A DNA stretch of 29,106 bases from an uncultured Dorea sp. (GCA_910577685.1 CAJTOH010000045.1:1-29106), one strand, 5' to 3'. Shown: positions 8,353-16,059, numbered from the stretch's first letter. Made by a program: numbers and translations. The notes: generated by a model not told the origin, from the sequence alone.

Positions 8353-9225
8353 TTATACCCTCTTATCAATAAGATTGACTGCTGTGGGAATTGCGCTCAG
8401 ATTATTGATATCTACGCCGTAATCAGCCAGATTCTGCACATGCTCCGTATCTACCGTCACCTCATCCCAGCTCCACATAAGTCCGTATGAGCCGACTGCG
8501 TCTGCATAATCTTCTTCCGTCCGGTATTCATATCCGGCCAGCTCTTTTCCCGTATAGGTGTGATATTGATCCTTTAACTCCTTTGCAATTTCCGCAAGCT
8601 GATCCTTTGCCGCTCCCAGATACCCCAAGGCTTCTTCTGCGCTGCCGGATTCTTTTAATCTGTTCGCAATACTATAGAGTTTATCCGGGACATCCCCCAG
8701 CAGCTTACGATATTCTTCACTGAATGATTTCCCGTATACCAATTCCGAATTACGTAAGCTGTCCCTCATCAAATCCGCCGTATAATTCAGCACGCCTGCC
8801 ATATCCTTATATTCGGATTCAATCAGCTCCCGCATCTTTTCCGCACGTTTGCCGGAATCACCTGCGGCAATCTTCTCATATTCGGACTGCAGGTACTTGA
8901 GCCGTGCTTCCTTATATGTAATGCTATCCGAAAGAGAACCTGTAATCTGGTAATATTCCTCTATCTTCTGCGCCGCTTTCACAGGTACGTTCTTTTCCGA
9001 AACAAAGAAAGAAGAAAGCGCCGCCGTTCCTGTATTCTCAAGTCCCGTATCCGTCCGCTTCATTACCGTCCCCCTCGTAAGGGCCTCCGCCTTCTGCCGA
9101 ATCTCTCTTTGCTCTACCGCTTTTTGCGCATCCACAGACCTTGCCGCTCCCGGCAGGAATTGCCCGCATGTATTCCGGCTGTCCGTCCGGTTCATCCGAA
9201 ACATATTTTGTACATAAATTCGCAT
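8353..9225 (-). CDS. unrecognised soluble, helix-rich protein (290 aa)
   Basis: I do not recognise this 290-aa protein. It begins MRIYVQNMFRMNRTDSRNTC and has no signal peptide or membrane segment. Residues ~95-215 are highly charged and helical (for example YLQSEYEKIAAGDSGKRAEK), fitting coiled-coil or helical-bundle structure. The C-terminus contains an aromatic patch GLMWSWDEVTVD. The ATG at 9225 is chosen because AAGGAGGA lies 5-13 bases upstream; the frame stays open to 9315 without a better site. The start resembles the N-terminus of the protein at 16946-17692 (MRIQVN plus polar, Asn/Gln-rich sequence), so they may be distant members of the same kind of protein. It follows the gene at 9302-10033 by 76 bp and may share its transcript. 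Confidence 0.75.
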   Translation of the reverse strand: MRIYVQNMFRMNRTDSRNTCGQFLPGAARSVDAQKAVEQREIRQKAEALTRGTVMKRTDTGLENTGTAALSSFFVSEKNVPVKAAQKIEEYYQITGSLSDSITYKEARLKYLQSEYEKIAAGDSGKRAEKMRELIESEYKDMAGVLNYTADLMRDSLRNSELVYGKSFSEEYRKLLGDVPDKLYSIANRLKESGSAEEALGYLGAAKDQLAEIAKELKDQYHTYTGKELAGYEYRTEEDYADAVGSYGLMWSWDEVTVDTEHVQNLADYGVDINNLSAIPTAVNLIDKRV

Positions 9226-9301
9226 ATTTTTCCTCCTTGTCTGTCTCGCCTGTATGCTGCTGTTATTAAGATAATCGACCTCTTTTATCTGTTTTATAGA
9301 A

Positions 9302-10033
9302 TTATACTTTAACATCCAAAGATGGTCTTGGATTTAATGAAAATTCGCTGCTGCCTTTTACAATGCGGCTTTCTACATCTTCGCGAGTAATGTTGCGTAC
9401 AATGCTTGTATCAAATGGCTGTCCAAGCTGCCAGTTGGGGTCTGCCTCTTTTACAGCTTCGTAAAACGCTTTTGTATACATTCGCTCATATTGCCCAAGT
9501 GTCCATGTGCCGCTTAATCTATCTGATTTGTTTACGCTTAACTGATAGCGGGTAAAAACCTCGGTACGTTTTGTTGTATCACCATTGGCGACTCCGTTTT
9601 CTTGTATGAAATGGCGCTTTGTTTCGTCAAACATATCTTGCCGGGCAGTTTCGGAAACATCTATTATTTTATGGAATTCAGACGGGTCTTTACCTGTAAT
9701 GTCCATTCCTGCTACACCATAAGGATTTACGAAATCACCGTCCTCATCAAAAAGTCCCATATAATTACGAATAAATGTTTCTTCGTCTGCTTCAAGTGTA
9801 TTTTTAAATTTAAAATCAAGGTCATCAGATTTTTGTCCAAGCATTATCTTAAGCATTTTCAGATTTTGCAAATCCTGTTCAGCCTTTACTTCCGCAGCAG
9901 ACTTAGTTGCTTCTCCCTTAGTTGCTTCTCCGTTTGAATGTCCTTCGTCATACATTGCTTTAGCGCGTTTGTATCGTGCGCTGTTTGTGTTAATTGCACC
10001 CGTATAAGGCTTATAACCTACAGTCATTGACAT
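9302..10033 (-). CDS. unrecognised protein in AT-rich DNA (243 aa)
   Basis: A 243-aa soluble protein starting MSMTVGYKPYTGAINTNSARY. It is preceded by an ideal AAGGAGGA at 10041-10048. No enzyme motif, signal peptide or membrane segment is visible. Residues ~37-46 are a tandem GEATK-GEATK repeat encoded by an exact short DNA repeat. The later part is charged, with ETKRHFIQENG and YERMYTKAFYEAVKEADPNW. The DNA is visibly more AT-rich than its neighbours, which suggests acquisition. It resembles uncharacterised Firmicutes DUF proteins (DUF3879 or a relative is possible), but I cannot confirm that. It lies between the HD-Pnk gene (49 bp upstream) and the 290-aa protein. Confidence 0.75.
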   Translation of the reverse strand: MSMTVGYKPYTGAINTNSARYKRAKAMYDEGHSNGEATKGEATKSAAEVKAEQDLQNLKMLKIMLGQKSDDLDFKFKNTLEADEETFIRNYMGLFDEDGDFVNPYGVAGMDITGKDPSEFHKIIDVSETARQDMFDETKRHFIQENGVANGDTTKRTEVFTRYQLSVNKSDRLSGTWTLGQYERMYTKAFYEAVKEADPNWQLGQPFDTSIVRNITREDVESRIVKGSSEFSLNPRPSLDVKV

Positions 10034-10082
10034 AACGTAATCCTCCTTAAATATAAATTCTTTTTAACCGCGTATTTAATTA

Positions 10083-11276
10083 TTATATCGGTAATTTAGC
10101 AGAATTTTCTAATGAAGATTGAGTAAAATGTTGATTTTGATTGAAAAAAATCCTTGAGGAATCAATCCGCCTCACTTCGTAAGCTTCCCAAGGCTCCGGT
10201 ATTTCCAGCTTGCGTATCATTTCCTCCAACACCTGCTCCGGAATATGCCTCTCCCTTTTCCGGTTTCTGGCAATCAGCTCCCGATAAGGCGCTTCCAGAT
10301 ACAGGATATGCACCCGGGCACCATATCCGGCAAAAAGTCCCGTAAGCTTCTGTCGCGTCTCCCGGATAAGATTTGTCGCGTTCCAGATAAACGGCTCCTT
10401 TCTGCGCAGACGCTCTTTCGCGCGCTCCAAAGCCATCTGAACCACCCTGCCGGAACCCTTCGCCGGCAGTATTCCCAGCTCTTCGCGGATCGCATCCAGA
10501 GAAATCACGGGCAGTCCCTTTCCATTCTCCTCAATCCAGCTGTCTTTGCCGGCCAGCGGAAGCCCCGACATCAGAACCACGTCAAATTCCGTATCGTCGT
10601 ACAGACCGGCTCCCCGCCACATTCCTTCCTTATGAAAATACTGATATTTTGTAAACAGATTGGCAAACGCATACGGCCTTTCCCACACGCCTAATTCTTC
10701 CGCGTAATCCGCAAAAAGCTCCACGTGCTCTTCTAACTCCGATTCTTCTGAAATCCTCCCCCTCACGTCCGCCTTTGAAAGCAAATACAGAAGCCGCAGC
10801 GGTATACACTCCGCCGCCTTCAGCAAGTCAAACTCCATCCGCCCTTTCGTCCAGAACCATACGGGCAGCCCATGAAAACGGATCAGTTTCGCCGCGGTTT
10901 CCCTCTGCCGGAAAGACAGTCCGAAATATTCTGCCTCCCGATAGGCGATCCTGCGGAACTCCTTCTCCCCGACAAGCGTATGTTTCGGCGAAATCCACTT
11001 TCCGTCCTCCTGCTTTGTACAGGCGGCTTTCCCTATATCGTGAAACGCCGCCGCCAGGAAAAGAATCTCCTGTTCTTCCTTCTCCAACTCCTGCCATTGG
11101 GAAAGCCCCGCCAACTCTCTGCATACCATCTCCGTATGGCGGTATACGTCCCCCTCCCCGTGATACTCCGGATCCTGCGGTACCTCCTTAAGCGCAGATA
11201 ATTCCGGACAGCGTCCTGCAAGCCATTCCAAAGAAAAACCGCCGCTGCGGATTCCTTCAAGAATCTTCCCCTCCAT
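10083..11276 (-). CDS. HD-Pnk: HD phosphoesterase fused to polynucleotide 5'-kinase
   Basis: A two-domain RNA end-healing enzyme of 397 aa. The N-terminal HD phosphohydrolase domain has His47, the HD pair His79-Asp80 in FHDIGK, His99, His135 and Asp170. The C-terminal P-loop kinase has SGLPLAGKDSW (phosphate loop, residues 237-247), Asp261 and Arg264 in ISLDAIREELG as the likely 5'-OH contact, and an arginine-rich lid NRKRERHIP. Runella slithyformis HD-Pnk, with the same architecture, removes 2',3'-cyclic and 3'-phosphates and phosphorylates 5'-OH ends. The ATG at 11276 is preceded by GGAGGAGG. It overlaps the RNA ligase gene by 20 bp, so healing and sealing are coupled. The last ~22 residues (from FFNQNQHF) are AT-rich in DNA and unlike the rest, and may come from neighbouring acquired sequence. 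Confidence 0.88.
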   Translation of the reverse strand: MEGKILEGIRSGGFSLEWLAGRCPELSALKEVPQDPEYHGEGDVYRHTEMVCRELAGLSQWQELEKEEQEILFLAAAFHDIGKAACTKQEDGKWISPKHTLVGEKEFRRIAYREAEYFGLSFRQRETAAKLIRFHGLPVWFWTKGRMEFDLLKAAECIPLRLLYLLSKADVRGRISEESELEEHVELFADYAEELGVWERPYAFANLFTKYQYFHKEGMWRGAGLYDDTEFDVVLMSGLPLAGKDSWIEENGKGLPVISLDAIREELGILPAKGSGRVVQMALERAKERLRRKEPFIWNATNLIRETRQKLTGLFAGYGARVHILYLEAPYRELIARNRKRERHIPEQVLEEMIRKLEIPEPWEAYEVRRIDSSRIFFNQNQHFTQSSLENSAKLPI

Positions 11277-12084
11277 CCGCACCTCCTCCTTCCCCCATGT
11301 CAAACAAATCAATTCCGTCTGCCAGAACGTTTGCAACGATTGGGCGGTTCACCCAATGGCTCTCCGAGTCAAGGATCGTATTAAGGAAGGAGCCGCGCAC
11401 GTATTTCAGCCGGTCAGTTACATAATCTCCATCTTCTACCTTAATATAAATCCCTTCCATAATCCCCGTCAAATCCGTCTGACGGACAGCAGACTCAAAA
11501 TCAACCTTGTTCTTCCGGCACTGAATAAAAAAGCTCTGTTTCGGTTCTTCGGATATAAAACGGCTGGCCCCTATCCACTTCTCAATCCTTCCCAACGTCT
11601 CGCAGTTCCCCTCGGCCAATACGCGTACAGACCGTATGAAAGACGACCCGCTTAGGAACTCCCTGCGTTTTCGTGTGGAAAAGAAACGCCTCTCCTCTTT
11701 GTCAAATATGTCAAACTCCATAAAATAGTGGGGCAGCCGGTCATAAAATACCGTATGCTTCGCATACAGCCACTCGCCGTACATCACATAGCGCTCTCCC
11801 AATAACCGGTATAGTCTGTCCTCGAAACATCCCGCCCACAGCTTAAACAAATCAAACTGGCGTTCTCCATACCCGCCGTTCAGAAAATGTCCGCGGCTTT
11901 GCAGATACATCTTCCCGCCGCTCCCGAAACTGACGCCGCAGTTCGCGCCGTCCACCTTCTCTTCGAGAACTAAATACTTACCCTGTATCTCCGAAAACTT
12001 CACACACTTTAAGTCTTCGTCCCCTGCCTGCTCCCTGGAACCCTCAAGGTGTCTGGTTCTCGGATATTTATAGATCTGTTCCAT
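11257..12084 (-). CDS. ATP-dependent RNA ligase family protein
   Basis: A 275-aa nucleotidyltransferase that should seal 5'-PO4 and 3'-OH RNA ends. The ligase motifs appear in order: motif I EEKVDGANCG with the adenylated Lys43, SRGHF (63-67), motif III YGEWLYAKH (102-110), motif IIIa FMEFDIFD (121-128), motif IV MEGIYIKVED and motif V RLKYVRG. No extra C-terminal domain of the T4 Rnl1 type is evident. AAGGAGG precedes the ATG at 12084 at a short spacing of 3 bases. An in-frame ATG at 12111 lacks a site. It is the first full-length gene of a two-gene operon with HD-Pnk, behind the promoter at 12300-12328. The ligase clade cannot be assigned by eye. Confidence 0.88.
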   Translation of the reverse strand: MEQIYKYPRTRHLEGSREQAGDEDLKCVKFSEIQGKYLVLEEKVDGANCGVSFGSGGKMYLQSRGHFLNGGYGERQFDLFKLWAGCFEDRLYRLLGERYVMYGEWLYAKHTVFYDRLPHYFMEFDIFDKEERRFFSTRKRREFLSGSSFIRSVRVLAEGNCETLGRIEKWIGASRFISEEPKQSFFIQCRKNKVDFESAVRQTDLTGIMEGIYIKVEDGDYVTDRLKYVRGSFLNTILDSESHWVNRPIVANVLADGIDLFDMGEGGGADGGEDS

Positions 12085-12121
12085 AATCCTCCTTCGTCCG
12101 CTCCTTTCCATCTGTTTTTCG

Positions 12122-12250
12122 TCACACAACCGCCTCGATCAGAATCTTATCTCCCAGTATGATCTGACTTACGCCCGTAAAGTGGTCGCCTTTCCATATA
12201 ATGCAGCTTCGGCTTACAATCCCCGCTTACATTAAAAACTTTCCCCACAT
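12122..12250 (-). pseudogene. small leader ORF interrupted by an in-frame stop
   Basis: The ATG at 12250 has an excellent GGAGG site 6 bases upstream and lies just inside the predicted RNA-repair transcript. It reads MWGKFLM, then TAA, and continues in the same frame for 34 sense codons containing SCIIWKGDHFTGVSQIILGD and ending at 12122. This is either a decayed 42-codon gene or a genuine 7-codon leader ORF followed by chance open frame. The 37-bp distance to the ligase start would allow a regulatory effect. I do not recognise the peptide. The remaining sequence between 12125 and 12479 holds two divergent promoters and otherwise nothing I can identify. Confidence 0.4.
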
Positions 12251-12299
12251 CCCACACCTCCCTGTTGTGCGCCAAAATCTATCACGATACCTTGAATCC

Positions 12300-12328
12300 A
12301 TTCTATTCACATTTTACACTTTCGTCAA
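12300..12328 (-). promoter_or_regulatory. promoter of the RNA-repair operon
   Basis: On the minus strand, -35 TTGACG (12323-12328), a 17-bp spacer and -10 TAGAAT (12300-12305) form a near-consensus sigma-A promoter. Transcription would start near 12293, about 210 bases before the ligase ATG, giving a long leader that contains the small ORF at 12250. Confidence 0.65.
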
Positions 12329-12382
12329 GAGAATCGCCCTCCCTGATTAATCAAGATACATGTAGGAAAGTCCCGGATACTC

Positions 12383-12391
12383 TGTTATAAT
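12383..12391 (+). promoter_or_regulatory. extended -10 promoter of the methyltransferase
   Basis: TGTTATAAT is a perfect extended -10 element (TATAAT at 12386-12391). There is no good -35 at 17 bp, which extended -10 promoters tolerate. A 10-bp palindrome TGATTAATCA lies about 30-40 bp upstream. The mRNA leader would be about 80 bases. Confidence 0.55.
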
Positions 12392-12479
12392 ATATAAAAT
12401 CAGAACAAGCAGCCAAGATTTCTTTCACGGTTATCACAATCGCTAAAAAGAAAAAACAGTTTCTCACAGGAGGTCAAAT

Positions 12480-13253
12480 ATGGAAACTCTAAAACAAATA
12501 ATCAAAAAAGACATACAGTATTCCAAAGAAGGCAATATCGTCCATTTTATATCCGGCGAAGAAGCCCGTCCTTACTGGTCAAAATGTCTCAGCGAACATC
12601 TGGTAACAAATAAAATTGATTTGAACATGTCCAAACGGTATGAAGACCAGAAAAGCCTTATGACCAGGGATGAAAATCACCGGCGGTTCATTGAGTTCAT
12701 CTCAGCGGCAGCCGGGGTAAAAGTCGACCTTGCAAGCGGCCCGTCCGGGTACTTTTCCCCGCTGCTCGACACGCTCGCAAAATCCGACACTTTTATCGTA
12801 ACAGACGCATGCCTTCCCGTCATTAAGGCACATTCCGGCGCATGCAGGAAAGACAATTTTCTTGTATTTGACATCGATTTAGACCGGGGACTTCCATTTA
12901 CAGATAACAGCATCGCCGCTTTCACCGGGAATCTTCTGACGAATGTGGAGGCCCTCCCGGAGCTTATGAAGGAGATATACAGATGCTTAAGACCGGGCGG
13001 CAGATTTGCATGTATAGAAGTCTTCTATGATCAAGGGAGTAAATCTTTCGAGCATCTGAACGCCCAAGGCTCTGTACACGCATCTTTTGAAACTTTTATA
13101 GACTTCTGCCAAAATACAGGTTTCCGATATATCGGCAGCGATATTCTTACCACCAGAAAAGGTAAGATTGCCGAAGGAGATCTATTCCCGTTAGACGATA
13201 ACGATTATTCGGCAGACAGAACGATCTACTTAGAAAAACACGCAGACAAATAG
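12480..13253 (+). CDS. class I SAM-dependent methyltransferase
   Basis: A 257-aa protein with a Rossmann methyltransferase core. The SAM-binding motif I is VDLASGPSGYFSPLL (residues 82-96). An acidic strand end is at Asp109 (FIVTDACLPV). DIDLDRGLPFTDNSIAAFTG fits motif IV, and CLRPGGRFACIEVFYD the post-motif strand. The first ~75 residues form an N-terminal extension that may carry substrate specificity. AGGAGG lies 5 bases before the ATG. It is apparently monocistronic, 150 bp before the next operon, with no visible terminator. The substrate is unknown; the proximity of the divergent RNA-repair genes does not by itself imply RNA methylation. Confidence 0.85.
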   Translation: METLKQIIKKDIQYSKEGNIVHFISGEEARPYWSKCLSEHLVTNKIDLNMSKRYEDQKSLMTRDENHRRFIEFISAAAGVKVDLASGPSGYFSPLLDTLAKSDTFIVTDACLPVIKAHSGACRKDNFLVFDIDLDRGLPFTDNSIAAFTGNLLTNVEALPELMKEIYRCLRPGGRFACIEVFYDQGSKSFEHLNAQGSVHASFETFIDFCQNTGFRYIGSDILTTRKGKIAEGDLFPLDDNDYSADRTIYLEKHADK

Positions 13254-13343
13254 CCGCTCTGCATAATCTTCACCCTCAACCTTACTTTTTCTTCGTTTTC
13301 GCGCAGCTTAGTCCCTCCAAAACGCAAGACGGCAGCCCGGATA

Positions 13344-13372
13344 TTGTAAGAAAAAAATAATCATCTTATAAT
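13344..13372 (+). promoter_or_regulatory. promoter of the membrane protein-LytTR operon
   Basis: TTGTAA (13344-13349), a 17-bp spacer and perfect TATAAT (13367-13372) form a strong sigma-A promoter 32 bp before the start codon at 13404. Confidence 0.7.
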
Positions 13373-13403
13373 ACATGCAGAAAGAGAAAGTGAGGTATAC
13401 GCT

Positions 13404-14030
13404 ATGAAAAAAAACAAAACAGATTCTATTGGATACGCATTATACGCTTTCGGCGGACTGGGACTCGAAGCAATCCTAATGATGATTGAAACAAACGTTT
13501 ACGGACAATCTTCCGGAGCATGGTCCGTCATGAAACAGTTGACGCATTGGATCATCATCAGTTTCATATGGGGTTGTGTTGGAATGATTTTGGCAAAACA
13601 ATTACCTGTCCTTCCACAGCGTGAAACCAAAACCAAAAACTTAGCGCCTGCTGTCATCATCATTTTTGCATCCGTCGTTTATACGACAATTGTGTGGAAA
13701 GGATTCAAACCGGCCATAGAGTTCTCCAATCTCGGGGCGGGCAGATTCTTCACCCAATACGTTTATTACGCCTTTGAAAGCCTGCTGACCGCATTAATCG
13801 TTGCCCACGGACAGACAGCGTTGGAGAACCGGTTCGGCAGGACAAAGTGGATTCCCTACGGCGGCATCCTGCTTGCAGCCACCTGGGGACTCGTCCACAT
13901 TTCCACCCAAGGCGCTGCAACCGGAATCTTTTCCGTCGTTCAGGCGCTGCTGTTTGGAAGCATTTATATGGTTTTCGAGAGAGATTTCAAAATATCTTAT
14001 ATAGCGATTACGCTCATGTTCATGTTATAA
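13404..14030 (+). CDS. polytopic membrane protein, CPBP (CAAX protease-like) related
   Basis: A 208-aa protein with about five to six membrane segments. The second half resembles the CPBP/ABI membrane protease fold: FFTQYVYYAFESLLTALIVA with one glutamate, then GILLAATWGLVHISTQG with a histidine, then GIFSVVQALLFGSIYMVFE. The typical EExxxR motif is not intact, so it may be a non-catalytic relative. It is the first gene of an operon with a LytTR regulator and a DUF3021 protein, starting 32 bp after a strong promoter. The site GTGAGG precedes the ATG. The CPBP link is moderate in confidence; it could simply be an uncharacterised membrane protein controlled by the LytTR regulator. Confidence 0.7.
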   Translation: MKKNKTDSIGYALYAFGGLGLEAILMMIETNVYGQSSGAWSVMKQLTHWIIISFIWGCVGMILAKQLPVLPQRETKTKNLAPAVIIIFASVVYTTIVWKGFKPAIEFSNLGAGRFFTQYVYYAFESLLTALIVAHGQTALENRFGRTKWIPYGGILLAATWGLVHISTQGAATGIFSVVQALLFGSIYMVFERDFKISYIAITLMFML

Positions 14031-14055
14031 TACCCGTCAGGGAGGGGCATGAAGA

Positions 14056-14526
14056 TTGAAAGTAAATGAATACCAGCAAAAAGACATCCTCGAAAACCAC
14101 ATTGATTTTTATTACCGCAGGAAAACGAAAGAAGTAACCGATATTTTAGACTTTTTAAGGAAACACAGCCAGAGGCTTTCAGGGAAAGCGAACGACAGGG
14201 AACTCCTATTTTCCCTGAACGACGTATATTATTTCGAGTCCGTTGACAAAAAGACCTTTGCCTATCTTGACCATGAGGTCGTACGGCTCGAGATTCGATT
14301 GCAGGATTTGGAAAACGCCTATTTCGAACTTGGGTTTATACGTGTAAATAAGTCGACCGTGCTCAACGTTTATAAAATCGACTCCTTAAAACCCGAACTC
14401 AATATGCGCGTCATGGCGCTGCTGGACAACGGCGAAAAAATACGGATAAACCGAAGCTATAAAGCCAAATTCAACGCATTTCTCAACACGATGAACCAAG
14501 GAGGTTTCCGGAATGAAGATAATTAA
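14056..14526 (+). CDS. LytTR family DNA-binding regulator
   Basis: A 156-aa regulator with no receiver domain. Residues ~50-148 form a LytTR DNA-binding domain (LLFSLNDVYYFESVDKKTFAY...GFIRVNKSTVLNVYKIDSL...NGEKIRINRSYKAKF). The start is a TTG at 14056, 8 bases after AGGGAGGGG; no in-frame ATG is near. An out-of-frame ATG at 14049 opens a 6-codon ORF that overlaps this TTG, so initiation may be modulated. It lies 25 bp after the membrane protein gene and overlaps the DUF3021 gene by 14 bp. LytTR-DUF3021 pairs are common in Firmicutes, and the membrane partner is thought to affect regulator activity. Confidence 0.88.
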   Translation: MKVNEYQQKDILENHIDFYYRRKTKEVTDILDFLRKHSQRLSGKANDRELLFSLNDVYYFESVDKKTFAYLDHEVVRLEIRLQDLENAYFELGFIRVNKSTVLNVYKIDSLKPELNMRVMALLDNGEKIRINRSYKAKFNAFLNTMNQGGFRNEDN

Positions 14527-14938
14527 CAAAAAAAATATAGTCTCCGTGGTCTGTATCACTTATACATCTATTTCTATAACGCTTGCTGTTCTTGAGGTAA
14601 TCGCGAAAGGAAAGATGAATCCGACGCAGCTAAATATGTTTCTATGTCTTTTACTGAGCATATTAGGGGTTTTAATCCTTTCGCAGCACTACAGGCTGGA
14701 AAGATTTTCCCCTTTGGCTATGGTAATCATCCAATATGTGATTGCCGTCGCCGTCATCCTGATATCCTTAAAAGCCGCGTCTTATATCACGGACATTCAT
14801 CCCGACGGATATCGGGACATGATTCTGTCGTTTTCCATCCCCTACTTCATCGGGGCCGTCGTCTATTATATTAGTTTGATGCTGGAAGTCCGTAAGCAGA
14901 ACCGTATATTAGAGAATATAAAAAAAGACAGGAAATGA
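14513..14938 (+). CDS. DUF3021 family membrane protein
   Basis: A 141-aa protein with four predicted membrane segments and a basic, helical C-terminal tail (RKQNRILENIKKDRK). It overlaps the LytTR gene by 14 bp, with AAGGAGG upstream of its ATG. Size, topology and context match the DUF3021 family that accompanies LytTR regulators. Its likely role is to hold or modulate the cytoplasmic LytTR protein, inferred from context. The gene ends just before a strong hairpin. Confidence 0.8.
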   Translation: MKIINKKNIVSVVCITYTSISITLAVLEVIAKGKMNPTQLNMFLCLLLSILGVLILSQHYRLERFSPLAMVIIQYVIAVAVILISLKAASYITDIHPDGYRDMILSFSIPYFIGAVVYYISLMLEVRKQNRILENIKKDRK

Positions 14939-14940
14939 AC

Positions 14941-14979
14941 GAAAGCCAGCCAAAGCGCCCTCTGCTTTGCCGGCTTTCC
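14941..14979. terminator. hairpin between convergent operons
   Basis: GAAAGCCAGCCAAAGC and GCTTTGCCGGCTTTC pair with a single bulge around a short loop. The hairpin sits between the convergent DUF3021 and anti-sigma genes. The T-run is poor in both directions, so termination may be weak or use Rho, but position and stem strength favour a shared terminator. Confidence 0.6.
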
Positions 14980-14993
14980 CTATCTGATTACCT

Positions 14994-15587
14994 CTAATTA
15001 TTAAAACACTTCGGACTTTCATACTTATGGGGGCTGACGGCATACCCGCCATTGTATTTCACCGTCATATATAAAGTTTCTCCATCCTTAGAAACCTCCA
15101 CATAGCATATCCCGTCCTCAAACCGGTCCGTAATCTCAATCTTCTGGTCATAATAGTATACCCACACCGTCCCGTCGTCCTCATAAACCACATCCGGACT
15201 ATTCAATTCCTCCAGAATCTCACTCTCCGTCAGCGGACGCTCGTTCCCGTCCTCATCAAACGCAACTCCTCCTCCTCCAAGCTCTCCCTCAGAGCCATCC
15301 TCCTGAGGATAAGAAATCCTATAATTCCCCTCTCCGTCAAAGATAAACTCCGCGTTCGTCATCTCTCCGTTCATCCAGAGCTGAACCGTCCTTTGGATCC
15401 CTCCGACATCCGCCGCATATGCCATACCGCCTCCAAAAACCACCGCCAGACATGCCGCCGCTACTGCCGCTGCCGTCCTAAATTTTGCCTTCCTACTCAT
15501 AATAGCCATTCTTTCCACCTCCACAGAAATATCACCGGGGGGATGCAGCGCCGAAAACGCCTGTTTATATTTTTCCTTATTCGTCAT
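14994..15587 (-). CDS. putative anti-sigma factor
   Basis: A 197-aa protein encoded with an ECF sigma factor, overlapping its 3' end by 11 bp. Residues 1-35 are a short cytoplasmic segment (MTNKEKYKQAFSALHPP). A single membrane helix lies near 36-59 (TAAAVAAACLAVVFGGGMAYA). The rest is an acidic, Gly/Tyr-rich extracytoplasmic domain. This is the usual layout of Clostridia anti-sigma factors that hold a cognate ECF sigma at the membrane. No zinc-binding HxxxCxxC (ZAS) motif is seen in the cytoplasmic part, so binding must differ from classical ZAS proteins. The signal it senses is unknown. Confidence 0.72.
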   Translation of the reverse strand: MTNKEKYKQAFSALHPPGDISVEVERMAIMSRKAKFRTAAAVAAACLAVVFGGGMAYAADVGGIQRTVQLWMNGEMTNAEFIFDGEGNYRISYPQEDGSEGELGGGGVAFDEDGNERPLTESEILEELNSPDVVYEDDGTVWVYYYDQKIEITDRFEDGICYVEVSKDGETLYMTVKYNGGYAVSPHKYESPKCFNN

Positions 15588-16059
15588 CGTCCCATTCCTC
15601 CCGTAATTTTTCTTTGAGCAGCGAACGCCCCCGCGACAGCCTTACCTTAACGTTACTATCCGATATTTTCAAAATATCCCCGATTTCATGCACCGAATAA
15701 TCTTCATAATAAAATAAATGAATCACAATGCGATACTTTTCCGGAAGCTCCATAACCGTCTCGAACAACTCTTCCGACTGGTGGGACTCAAAGACCAGCG
15801 TCTCCATATAATCCTCCAGAGATCTCTTGTTCCTCCGCCAAAACGTACGGTTCATATTCTTTGCTTTATTAATCGCTACCCGCAGTAACCATGCGCGTAA
15901 ATGCTGTTCACTGTCAAATTCTTTTTTTAATGAATAGTATTGAATGAAGGTATCCTGAACCACATCTTTTGCATCCTCCACATTCCTGCACACATTAAAT
16001 GCGGCCGCATAAAGACTGTTCTGATATTCTTCAAACAACTCCTGCACAGATCTTCTCAT
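15577..16059 (-). CDS. ECF-type RNA polymerase sigma factor
   Basis: A 160-aa sigma-70 family factor. Region 2 covers about residues 5-75 with NVEDAKDVVQDTFIQYYSLK and HLRAWLLRVAINKAKNMNR. Region 4 covers about 105-155 with LPEKYRIVIHLFYYEDYSVHE and the helix-turn-helix IGDILKISDSNVKVRLSRGR. Regions 1 and 3 are absent, as in ECF factors. AAGGAG precedes the ATG at 16059. It should direct transcription of a small regulon and probably its own operon, with activity held back by the downstream membrane protein. The regulon is not evident from the window. Confidence 0.93.
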   Translation of the reverse strand: MRRSVQELFEEYQNSLYAAAFNVCRNVEDAKDVVQDTFIQYYSLKKEFDSEQHLRAWLLRVAINKAKNMNRTFWRRNKRSLEDYMETLVFESHQSEELFETVMELPEKYRIVIHLFYYEDYSVHEIGDILKISDSNVKVRLSRGRSLLKEKLREEWDDDE

